This document shows, one piece after another, positions 1-5,170 of a DNA stretch of 5,170 bases. The DNA is from Chloroflexota bacterium (GTDB lineage: Bacteria > Chloroflexota > Dehalococcoidia > SZUA-161). Location: assembly GCA_016865955.1 (NCBI GenBank), contig VGNW01000168.1, forward strand, positions 1 to 5,170, written 5' to 3'. Position 1 is the first letter of the stretch; the number at the start of each line of letters is the position of its first letter. Both the position numbers and the translations under genes were made by a program. The notes beneath the pieces were generated by a model. That model saw only the letters and a list, made by a program, of their open reading frames with translations. It was not told the DNA's origin and did not search any database.

Positions 1-375
1 CCTGACGTGGTAATTGTACTCGACGATACGCTGCTCAAACATAACGGCGTCCTCGACGGCCTGGCTAAAGGCGGGTGGCTGATTGTCAATTCTCGACAGG
101 AACCCGAGCATCTCAATTGTCACGGCGAATTCAACGTTGCCACAGCCGATGCCACTGCAATCTGTCAAGACCTCGGTTTGATAGTAAGCGGCCTCACCAT
201 CGTGAACACGGCGATACTGGGAGCTTTTGTGCGGGCTACAGGACTACTGAACGTAGAAAGCATAAAAAAGGTGATACGGGAACGATTCCCCAAAGCAGAT
301 ATAGATGTCAATTTGGCGGCAGTCGAGAAGACTTACGAAATGACAAAATCAAAAAAGCAAGGAACTAGCAAATAG
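1..375 (+). CDS. porG: 2-oxoacid:ferredoxin oxidoreductase gamma subunit, 3' part (5' end outside window)
   Basis: This is the C-terminal 124 residues of the gamma subunit, the domain that in the family binds coenzyme A and closes over the active site during oxidative decarboxylation of pyruvate or a related 2-oxoacid. The reading frame is open from base 1, starting Pro-Asp-Val-Val-Ile-Val-Leu-Asp, a typical internal beta strand. The GTG at 7 is therefore an internal valine and not a start. Family hallmarks are the 'DDTLLK' segment, the 'GGWLIVNS' strand, the 'VATADAT' segment and 'VNTAILGAFVRATGLLNVESI', which is the most conserved stretch of gamma subunits. Full-length proteins are usually about 180-190 residues, so roughly 60 are missing upstream. 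The lysine-rich tail (TKSKKQGTSK) ends at a TAG that overlaps the GTG start of the delta gene by one base, which suggests translational coupling. Pyruvate is the likely substrate, but a branched-chain 2-oxoacid enzyme cannot be excluded from this subunit. Confidence 0.9.
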   Translation, partial: PDVVIVLDDTLLKHNGVLDGLAKGGWLIVNSRQEPEHLNCHGEFNVATADATAICQDLGLIVSGLTIVNTAILGAFVRATGLLNVESIKKVIRERFPKADIDVNLAAVEKTYEMTKSKKQGTSK

Positions 376-674
376 TGGGCACGAGAAGCTGTGGACATAT
401 TTGTGGCGAGTCCTCCCCCGGTATCGGCGAAGCCGGTATAACGGGCGATTGGAGGGATTCACGCCCCGTTATTGACTTAGACAAGTGTACGCCGTCCAAG
501 AAAAACAAACCCTCCTGTTTTCAATGCTGGCTGTACTGTCCCGAAGCCGTTATCAGCAAGACCATCCCTGTGGAAATAAATCTGGAATACTGTAAGGGCT
601 GCGGGATATGCGCTCAGGTGTGCCCGACACACGCCATAACCATGGTGGCAGAGCAAGGGCGCGGGTCTGCTTAA
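375..674 (+). CDS. porD: 2-oxoacid:ferredoxin oxidoreductase delta subunit (2x[4Fe-4S] ferredoxin-like)
   Basis: This 99-residue ferredoxin-type subunit should carry electrons from the catalytic alpha-beta core to external ferredoxin. The delta-family signature 'TGDWRDSRPVID' occupies about residues 23-34 and is followed by two cysteine motifs. The second is regular: Cys73, Cys76, Cys79 and Cys83-Pro (CX2CX2CX3CP). The first is stretched: Cys38, then nine residues, then Cys48, Cys51 and Cys55-Pro, where the common delta-subunit spacing is CX2CX2CX3CP. Extra cysteines, Cys6 and Cys10, lie in the N-terminal segment. The GTG start at 375 overlaps the porG stop and has AAGGA at 359-363, 11 nt upstream, which is rather far. 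No in-frame ATG lies between it and the signature. Length fits the family (about 85-105 aa). The gene is co-transcribed with its neighbours, 7 nt before porA. Assignment is firm. The exact start is less so. Confidence 0.92.
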   Translation: MGTRSCGHICGESSPGIGEAGITGDWRDSRPVIDLDKCTPSKKNKPSCFQCWLYCPEAVISKTIPVEINLEYCKGCGICAQVCPTHAITMVAEQGRGSA

Positions 675-681
675 GAGGAAG

Positions 682-1893
682 TTGGATAAGATAGAAACCA
701 TACAGATAATCGACGGCAATCAGGCTGCAGCTCTGGGCGCTAAGCTCAGCCGCGTGCAGGTGATAGCGGCATACCCTATCACGCCTCAGACGCCCGTCAC
801 CGAAGCATTATCTGAATTTGTAGAACGAGGCGAGCTCGACGCCCAATACGTTGCGGTGGAGAGCGAACACAGCGCGCTCGCCGTATGCACCTCTGCATCT
901 ATCGTCGGAGCCAAGGCATTCACCGCCACAAGCTCGCACGGCTTAGCCTATATGCATGAGATGCTGCACTGGGCTGCGGGGACGCGTCTCCCTCTGGTGC
1001 TGGCTTGCGTCAACCGTGCTATCGGCGCCCCCTGGAATGTGCAGAACGACCAGCAGGACTCAATATCTCAGCGCGATACGGGATGGATACAGATATACGC
1101 TCGCAACAATCAGGAGATACTGGACTCGGTGATTCAAGCCTACAGGATTGCCGAGAAAGTATATATACCCGTCATGGTCTGTTATGACGGCTACATTCTC
1201 TCCCATACCGAGATGCCGGTCAGCGTCCCGACTCAAAAAGAAGTGGATAAGTTTTTACCCAAATACAAACCTCATACATTACTTGACCCTCAAAATCCTA
1301 AAAACTACAACCTGGTAACACTTGCCAACCCCAGGCTCAATGCAGAGAACGTGCTCTGCCACGGCTATATGGAGATAAGGTTCCTGCTTCAGGAGGCACT
1401 GCAGAACTCCCGAGAAACGATAATCGAAGCAGGCCGTGAGTTCGGCAAGCTATTCGGGCGAAGCTATGGACTGCTCTGGAAAGACAGAATGGACGATGCC
1501 GATATAGTAATCGTAGCTATGGGCAGCCTGGCTCTGGAGGCAATCGTTGCCTCGGATATGCTCAGGGAGGAAGGATACAGGACAGGAGTAGTCGGGCTGA
1601 GAGTATTCCGTCCCTTCCCCAAAGGAGACGTGGTTGCGGCGCTACGGGGCGCTAGGAATATTATTGTTTTCGATAAAAATATCAGCTACGGCTTAGAGGG
1701 AGCCACCTGCTCCGAAATCAAGTCAGCCCTCTATGGCAGCGGCGTAAATGCGGCGATACGAAATTTCATCGTTGGCTTGGGGGGGCGCAATGTTGCCGCC
1801 AGGGAATTAGCGGATGCGGTGAAGAAATCGCTATCGCCTTCCGCTGACAAAACTTTAAATAGAGAATACCCCGAATGGATATGCTATATCTAG
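682..1893 (+). CDS. porA: 2-oxoacid (probably pyruvate):ferredoxin oxidoreductase alpha subunit
   Basis: This complete 403-residue alpha subunit carries the pyrimidine-binding half of the thiamine diphosphate site of an oxygen-sensitive enzyme that makes acyl-CoA, CO2 and reduced ferredoxin. Residues 10-35 (DGNQAAALGAKLSRVQ, then YPITPQTP at 31-38) form the conserved N-terminal signature and substrate loop. 'VESEHSA' at 59-65 contains the glutamate expected to contact the TPP aminopyrimidine. 'NVQNDQQDSISQRDTGWIQIYA' (119-140) is a POR alpha hallmark. 'DADIVIVAMGSLA' (272-284) through 'GVVGLRVFRPFP' (302-313) and 'FDKNISYGLEG' (330-340) form the second, transketolase-C-like domain. The TTG at 682 is chosen because no ATG or GTG occurs between the upstream in-frame stop at 637-639 and this point. 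A GAGG lies at 675-678, close to the start (3 nt). Length matches the family (about 385-405 aa). It sits 7 nt after porD and 13 nt before porB. Confidence 0.94.
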   Translation: MDKIETIQIIDGNQAAALGAKLSRVQVIAAYPITPQTPVTEALSEFVERGELDAQYVAVESEHSALAVCTSASIVGAKAFTATSSHGLAYMHEMLHWAAGTRLPLVLACVNRAIGAPWNVQNDQQDSISQRDTGWIQIYARNNQEILDSVIQAYRIAEKVYIPVMVCYDGYILSHTEMPVSVPTQKEVDKFLPKYKPHTLLDPQNPKNYNLVTLANPRLNAENVLCHGYMEIRFLLQEALQNSRETIIEAGREFGKLFGRSYGLLWKDRMDDADIVIVAMGSLALEAIVASDMLREEGYRTGVVGLRVFRPFPKGDVVAALRGARNIIVFDKNISYGLEGATCSEIKSALYGSGVNAAIRNFIVGLGGRNVAARELADAVKKSLSPSADKTLNREYPEWICYI

Positions 1894-1895
1894 TC

Positions 1896-1899
1896 AGGA
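1896..1899 (+). promoter_or_regulatory. ribosome binding site for porB (supports TTG start)
   Basis: AGGA lies 7 nt before the TTG at 1907, within the 13-nt gap after the porA stop. It supports initiation at this TTG, because no ATG occurs before the conserved CPGC region. Confidence 0.6.
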
Positions 1900-1906
1900 T
1901 AATACC

Positions 1907-2809
1907 TTGACAGTCAACGCAGTCAACCTGCCCGATAAAGAATACCTGCTCCCGGGGAACAGGCTCTGCCCGGGCTGCTCTGTATCGCTGGCCTACCGCC
2001 ACATTCTGAAAGCGCTCGACGGACAGGTCGTCGTCACGGTGCCTGCGAGTTGCCTCACCGTACTGCACGGCATGTATCCCGTTACCGCAGTGACAGTGCC
2101 CTGCGTCAATACCCCGTTTGCCACAACGGGGGCATCGGCTTCGGGACTGGTTGCCGGTTTGAAGGCGCTGGGCAGGAAAGACCTGACCGTTCTGGCTATA
2201 GCCGGCGACGGGGGCACATTTGATATAGGTATTCAGGCGTTGAGCGGTGCTGCGGAGAGGCGTACCGATTTCATCTATATCTGCTACGACAACGAAGGCT
2301 ATATGAACACCGGTAATCAGCGCTCCGGCTCGACTCCGCTGGGAGCTATTTCCGGTACTACACCGATACTGGGCAAGCAGCAGAACCAAAAAAACGTCAC
2401 TGCAATAATGGAATCACATAACATCCCATACATAGCTACCGCTAATGCTTCTTACCCTCTGGACCTCTACGAGAAAGTCAAAAAGGCAAAATCGATTCGA
2501 GGCACGCGGTTCATGCACATATTCACCCCGTGTCCCCCGGGATGGCGCTTCCCCTTCAGCGATACCATCAGAATCGGCCAGCTTGCCGTGGAGACCGGCT
2601 GGGTCGTTCTCTATGAAATCGAAGGCGGCAATTTCCGACTCACCTCCGCCAGCGAATCTATTGCCCGAAAAGGCTCCTTGAGACCGCTGCGTGAGTTTAT
2701 ATCGCAGCAGGGCAGATTCAAAAATATCACCGAAGACCAGATTAACGAGCTTCAGGAAATGGTGAATGCGCGCTGGCAGCTTTGCCTGAAGCGAGCAGCA
2801 GGGCTATAG
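1907..2809 (+). CDS. porB: 2-oxoacid (probably pyruvate):ferredoxin oxidoreductase beta subunit
   Basis: This complete 300-residue beta subunit binds the diphosphate end of TPP and the proximal 4Fe-4S cluster of the enzyme. The four cysteines expected as cluster ligands are present: Cys21 and Cys24 in 'CPGC', Cys49 in 'PASCL', and Cys209 in 'FTPCPPGW'. The TPP/Mg motif starts at Gly100-Asp101-Gly102 ('AIAGDGGTFDIG') and ends in 'YDNEGYMNTGNQRSGSTP' (127-144), a signature of this family. The residue after the CPGC motif is Ser25 where glycine is usual. The TTG at 1907 is supported by AGGA at 1896-1899 with 7 nt spacing, and by an N-terminus (VNAVNLPDKEYLLPGNRLCPGC) like that of other beta subunits. 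It is the last gene of the porGDAB cluster. 62 nt after its stop lies the stop codon of the convergent CoA-transferase gene. Confidence 0.94.
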   Translation: MTVNAVNLPDKEYLLPGNRLCPGCSVSLAYRHILKALDGQVVVTVPASCLTVLHGMYPVTAVTVPCVNTPFATTGASASGLVAGLKALGRKDLTVLAIAGDGGTFDIGIQALSGAAERRTDFIYICYDNEGYMNTGNQRSGSTPLGAISGTTPILGKQQNQKNVTAIMESHNIPYIATANASYPLDLYEKVKKAKSIRGTRFMHIFTPCPPGWRFPFSDTIRIGQLAVETGWVVLYEIEGGNFRLTSASESIARKGSLRPLREFISQQGRFKNITEDQINELQEMVNARWQLCLKRAAGL

Positions 2810-2871
2810 GATGCCCTCAACTTAGAGGCCCAGCGGCAATTAGAAAAGCGCTCCCGGTGTCCGTCCCTACC
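2810..2871. other. convergent intergenic junction without a clear terminator
   Basis: These 62 nt separate the porB stop (plus strand) from the stop of the CoA-transferase gene (minus strand). The only inverted repeat I see is a 4-bp CCTC/GAGG stem (2815-2818 with 2825-2828), with no T-run on either side. Termination is either Rho-dependent or lies inside the opposing gene. Confidence 0.5.
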
Positions 2872-4065
2872 TCAGATAATCCCTTCCCTCTGCAGCCGGT
2901 CTATGGTTTTCCGGTCATAACCCATGAGTTCGGAATAGATCTCGAAGTTGTGCTGGCCGAGGAAGGGCGCCTGCCGGGTGGCATCGCTCTGCGTTTTGCT
3001 CATCTTGAAAACCGTGCCGGGCATCCTGAGTTTGCCGCTTATACTCTGCTCAACCTCCACCTGCATCTGTCGGCTGGCAAGCTGCGGGTCTTTAGCCACC
3101 TGACTGAATGTAGGAATAGGGGAACATGCCAGGTCTGCAGCGCCCAGAATTTCAAGTATTTCGGCAACCGTTCTCTGTTGCGTCCACGCCCCCACTACAG
3201 CGTCAATCTCCTCGGTATGTTTGACGCGGGTTGCCTGGCTGACGTACTCTGGGACATCCTTGAGGTCTTCCCTACCGATAATTCCGAGAAGGCGGTGCCA
3301 CTGACCGATTGTGACGATTCCGATAACAACGTGTGCATCCTTAGCCTCATATATGTTGAACGGGGTAACTTCGAGCTGTCGGTTGCCAATTCTCGGCGGT
3401 TCCCTGCCTGTAGCAATGTAATAGGGCAGGAATTGTATGGCAGTAAGGTACCAGACGCAGTCCTGCATGGAGACGTCAACGAACTGACCTTCACCGGTCG
3501 TGTGCCTGTGCTGCAGGGCAGCGAGTATGGCTATATCGGCGAATATCCCTCCCAGGAAATCCGCAATAGCGGTGCCTACCTTGGTCGGGGGCGCATCGGG
3601 GAAGCCGTTGATGCTTATCATCCCCCCCATAGCCTGAATTATGGTATCGAAAGCCACCCGGTGGCGGTATGGGCCGGTGTGCCCGAATCCCGATATAGAA
3701 GCGTAAATGAGCCCGGGATTATGTTTCTTCAATTCCTGGTAACCTAAGCCGAACTGTTCCATAACCCCGGGGGTAAAGTTCTCGACCAGCACATCGCTCT
3801 TCGCAACCAGCTCCCTGCATATCCTGCGCCCCTCCTCAGTGTGGAAGTTCAAGGTAATGCCCCGCTTACCGCGATTCAGAGATATGAAACGGTAACTCTC
3901 CTGCCCCTCGGTCAGCGGAGCAGTCGTCCTGATTGCATCTCCTCCTCCGGGTAATTCTATTTTGATAACGTCGGCGCCGAGCTCCGCCAGCATCATAGTC
4001 CCCAGGGGGCCGCCGTACATCCGGGTCAAATCCAGAACCCTAATGCCCTCAAGGGCTTTCGCCAT
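2872..4065 (-). CDS. CaiB/BaiF family (class III) CoA-transferase
   Basis: This complete 397-residue family III CoA-transferase should move CoA between an acyl-CoA donor and a free carboxylic acid through an enzyme-bound aspartyl-anhydride. The N-terminus 'LEGIRVLDLTRMYGGP' (5-20), 'ELGADVIKIE' (28-37), 'LNRGKRGITLNF' (63-74) and 'DVLVENFTPGVMEQFGLGY' (91-109) are the classic Rossmann-side signature. By position-matching to formyl-CoA transferase from memory, Asp169 in 'GTAIADFLGG' is the catalytic aspartate, followed by 'GEGQFVDVSMQD' (191-202). The tryptophan at position 48 and the glycine-rich loop near 258 that mark oxalate/formyl-CoA transferases seem absent: Thr48 and 'VTIGQW' stand there. 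I therefore do not call it Frc, and the substrate is open. ATG at 4065 has a strong GGAGGAGG 5 nt upstream. It lies 30 nt downstream of degV on the same strand, so they probably form an operon. Confidence 0.92.
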   Translation of the reverse strand: MAKALEGIRVLDLTRMYGGPLGTMMLAELGADVIKIELPGGGDAIRTTAPLTEGQESYRFISLNRGKRGITLNFHTEEGRRICRELVAKSDVLVENFTPGVMEQFGLGYQELKKHNPGLIYASISGFGHTGPYRHRVAFDTIIQAMGGMISINGFPDAPPTKVGTAIADFLGGIFADIAILAALQHRHTTGEGQFVDVSMQDCVWYLTAIQFLPYYIATGREPPRIGNRQLEVTPFNIYEAKDAHVVIGIVTIGQWHRLLGIIGREDLKDVPEYVSQATRVKHTEEIDAVVGAWTQQRTVAEILEILGAADLACSPIPTFSQVAKDPQLASRQMQVEVEQSISGKLRMPGTVFKMSKTQSDATRQAPFLGQHNFEIYSELMGYDRKTIDRLQREGII

Positions 4066-4070
4066 TCTCG

Positions 4071-4078
4071 CCTCCTCC
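4071..4078 (-). promoter_or_regulatory. strong ribosome binding site for the CoA-transferase gene
   Basis: On the minus strand this reads GGAGGAGG, 5 nt before the ATG at 4065. It is the best Shine-Dalgarno match in the window and fixes the start. It lies in the 30-nt gap after the degV stop codon. Confidence 0.75.
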
Positions 4079-4095
4079 GAAATAGACAGGTCGCA

Positions 4096-4929
4096 TCAGC
4101 TTTCCAGCACCGCCACGCCCATGGCGCCGGGGCCTGCGTGCGTCCCCAGAGCAGAACCGACCCTCGTTATATATAGAGGCACCTGAGGGAAAAGCCCCTT
4201 TATGCGGTCAGCAAACCCTTTCGCCTCTTCGTGGTCGGTGGTGTAAGCCACCGCCGTCTCTTTCACTTTGGAGAAGCCTTTGGCGAACTCATAGAGACGT
4301 TCCATCGCTTTCGCCTTGGTGCGCGATATACCCACCAGCGACAGGTCGCCCTCCTTCAGAGTGAGTATCGGCTTGACTTTGACCACCGCCCCGATAATCC
4401 CATGGGCTTTGCTGAGCCGTCCGCCCCTGATTACATATTTCAGGGTGTCAACCAGAATCAGGAGATGCACTTTCGGCACGGTCTGACGCGCCAGCTCGGC
4501 TACCTGCTCCAGCTTTTTCCCAGCTTTCGCCTCCCGCGCAGCGTTCATGACAACAAGCCCCAAGCCTAGCGAGACCGAGAGGGAGTCTACTACTTCGATG
4601 CGGCATTTCCTGGTGACAAGCTCCCTGCCCAGGAGCGCCGAATTATAGGTGCCGCTTTCCTTCGAGGTCAGGTGTATCGAGACGATTTCATCAGTCTCCT
4701 GAGCAAGCTTATTGTAGATTTCGGCGAAGTCCTTCGGCGTGGGTACAGAGGTGGTGGGATGAATAGAATCATGAGTTAGCTTATAGTAGAACGCGTCATC
4801 GTCAATATCTACTCTATCGCGATAAGATTTATCTCCAAACACCGTATACACCGGCACCACATTGATACCAAGCTCCTTTAGCAACGGGGCCGGGATATCG
4901 CACGTACTGTCTGTCACGATTTTTACCAT
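4096..4929 (-). CDS. DegV family fatty-acid-binding protein
   Basis: This complete 277-residue DegV/EDD-fold protein belongs to a family that binds one long-chain fatty acid. The FakB members present that fatty acid to the kinase FakA. Visible signatures, numbered from the chosen start, are 'KIVTDSTCDIP' (3-13), 'HPTTSVPTP' (57-65), 'IHLTSKESGTYNSA' (85-98), 'VVDSLSVSLGLG' (113-124), 'DTLKYVIRGGRLSK' (161-174) and 'GTHAGPGAMG' (262-271). The last contains His264, corresponding to the histidine that helps hold the fatty-acid carboxylate in FakB. The frame is open to an upstream ATG at 5001, which would add 24 residues. I prefer ATG at 4929 because AGAGGTG precedes it by about 5 nt and the family begins right at this beta strand. 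No FakA-like kinase is in the window, so a role in fatty-acid phosphorylation is only inferred. It is followed 30 nt later by the CoA-transferase gene. Confidence 0.92.
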   Translation of the reverse strand: MVKIVTDSTCDIPAPLLKELGINVVPVYTVFGDKSYRDRVDIDDDAFYYKLTHDSIHPTTSVPTPKDFAEIYNKLAQETDEIVSIHLTSKESGTYNSALLGRELVTRKCRIEVVDSLSVSLGLGLVVMNAAREAKAGKKLEQVAELARQTVPKVHLLILVDTLKYVIRGGRLSKAHGIIGAVVKVKPILTLKEGDLSLVGISRTKAKAMERLYEFAKGFSKVKETAVAYTTDHEEAKGFADRIKGLFPQVPLYITRVGSALGTHAGPGAMGVAVLES

Positions 4930-4933
4930 AGTG

Positions 4934-4940
4934 CACCTCT
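4934..4940 (-). promoter_or_regulatory. ribosome binding site that sets the degV start
   Basis: The minus strand reads AGAGGTG, ending 4 nt before the ATG at 4929. It decides for this start over the in-frame upstream ATG at 5001, which has no comparable site and would place the promoter inside the coding region. Confidence 0.7.
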
Positions 4941-4953
4941 TTTTAACTGTTTG

Positions 4954-4959
4954 TATAAT
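4954..4959 (+). promoter_or_regulatory. putative -10 element for the divergent plus-strand gene
   Basis: This is a perfect TATAAT on the plus strand, overlapping by two bases the opposing -10 proposed for degV. Transcription would begin near 4966, giving a leader of about 45 nt to the ATG at 5012. No good -35 hexamer is found at 16-18 nt upstream. The sequence is AT-rich, so a chance match is possible. Confidence 0.35.
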
Positions 4960-4963
4960 TGTA
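4958..4963 (-). promoter_or_regulatory. putative -10 element of the degV promoter
   Basis: The minus strand reads TACAAT, five of six matches to the sigma-70 -10 consensus. It would place transcription start near 4951 with a leader of about 22 nt that just includes the ribosome binding site. The matching -35 at 17-nt spacing (4981-4986, CTTTCA on the minus strand) is weak, three of six, so the call rests mostly on the -10 and its position. Confidence 0.4.
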
Positions 4964-4999
4964 TCATCGTCTGGCATGTATGAAAGCGCTGCGTTTGTC

Positions 5000-5004
5000 A
5001 AGGA
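5000..5004 (+). promoter_or_regulatory. ribosome binding site for the right-edge gene
   Basis: AAGGA lies 7 nt before ATG 5012 and selects this start over the ATG at 4976. Confidence 0.5.
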
Positions 5005-5011
5005 AAGAGAT

Positions 5012-5170
5012 ATGTTATTCGATATACCCTCCCCTTTAGACCGGTATGACCAGGTAGAATGGGCTCAAGACCGTTTCGTCGGATGCATGTATTCGCCATC
5101 AAAGTGGCATGAGCATGTTCCCCCGGAGGTGTCGCACTCAAAGAACGAATTCTTTATTGAATTCATGCGA
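5012..5170 (+). CDS. unrecognised protein, N-terminal 53 residues (3' end outside window)
   Basis: The frame is open from ATG 5012 to the last base of the window, and its predicted start is MLFDIPSPLDRYDQ. I do not recognise the family. The start is favoured over the in-frame ATG at 4976, 12 codons earlier, because AAGGA (5000-5004) sits 7 nt upstream, while 4976 has no clear ribosome binding site. The fragment has no signal peptide or membrane segment. It is rich in aromatic and charged residues (Trp29 and Trp43, His45, His47 and His53, six Phe in total), like a soluble enzyme or binding protein. It is divergent from degV and shares the short promoter region. At 53 codons, chance openness is possible, but the good ribosome site, the TATAAT upstream and the divergent layout argue for a real gene. 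Confidence 0.6.
   Translation, partial: MLFDIPSPLDRYDQVEWAQDRFVGCMYSPSKWHEHVPPEVSHSKNEFFIEFMR

Noticed and set aside
7..9. GTG at base 7 as the start of the gamma subunit gene
   Set aside because: The frame is already open before it, and the text aligns with the interior of gamma subunits, so the codon is an internal valine.
477..719. Minus-strand open frame of 80 codons over porD
   Set aside because: It is antisense to the ferredoxin motifs, and its cysteines and hydrophobic residues are by-products of the opposite strand.
1779..1785. Run of seven G in porA, and a run of seven C at 3622-3628 in the CoA-transferase gene, as phase-variation or frameshift sites
   Set aside because: Both runs are in frame and encode conserved Gly-Gly pairs, and the proteins are intact on both sides. 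There is no sign of slippage.
1766..2389. Open frame of 207 codons on the minus strand across the porA-porB junction
   Set aside because: It is antisense to two well-supported genes. The translation is arginine- and cysteine-rich with no recognisable domain and no good ribosome site.
2815..2828. CCTC/GAGG hairpin as a terminator between the convergent operons
   Set aside because: The stem is only 4 bp with a 6-nt loop and no T-run follows on either strand.
2782..3747. Open frame of 321 codons on the plus strand, antisense to the CoA-transferase gene
   Set aside because: It lies opposite a protein with clear family signatures along its whole length, begins inside porB, and its translation shows no family motif. 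It is a shadow caused by codon bias of the real gene.
4231..4569. Open frame of 112 codons on the plus strand inside degV
   Set aside because: It is antisense to strongly conserved DegV motifs and has no domain of its own.
4930..5001. 24-residue N-terminal extension of DegV starting at ATG 5001
   Set aside because: The segment shows no family conservation, contains the likely promoter, and the downstream ATG at 4929 has a far better ribosome site.
4996..5001. Perfect minus-strand TTGACA as the -35 of the degV promoter
   Set aside because: At 16-18 nt spacing the partner hexamers are poor (around CATGCC). The good TACAAT is 32 nt away, too far for sigma-70.

Overview
This window looks like a piece of chromosome from an anaerobic bacterium, possibly a Chloroflexota/Dehalococcoidia-type lineage. 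That placement is a guess. It rests on the split four-subunit 2-oxoacid:ferredoxin oxidoreductase, the DegV and class III CoA-transferase sequence style, and the roughly balanced base composition with frequent ATA codons. No 16S or other phylogenetic marker is present. I see no mobile element, tRNA, rRNA or CRISPR array.

Left half, plus strand (1-2809): four tightly packed genes, porG (5' end lost at the window edge), porD, porA and porB, encode a complete gamma-delta-alpha-beta 2-oxoacid:ferredoxin oxidoreductase, most likely the pyruvate enzyme. Alpha and beta carry the thiamine diphosphate site. Beta also holds a proximal 4Fe-4S cluster. Delta is a two-cluster ferredoxin that passes electrons out. 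Gamma supplies the CoA-binding domain. The spacings are a 1-base overlap, 7 nt and 13 nt, so a single transcript is expected. All three visible start codons are non-ATG (GTG, TTG, TTG).

Right half, minus strand (2872-4929): degV followed 30 nt later by a CaiB/BaiF (class III) CoA-transferase, probably co-transcribed. The operon converges on porB with 62 nt between stop codons and no recognisable intrinsic terminator. The DegV protein should bind a fatty acid and the transferase should move CoA between carboxylic acids, so a link to acyl metabolism is plausible but unproven.

Far right (4930-5170): a short divergent promoter region, then the first 53 codons of an unrecognised plus-strand gene that runs off the window.

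Most of the window is ordinary metabolism. The points worth a second look are the stretched first cysteine motif and extra N-terminal cysteines in PorD, the run of non-ATG starts, the divergent promoter with opposing -10 elements, and the unidentified gene at the right edge. I did not find convincing evidence of a new multi-gene system.
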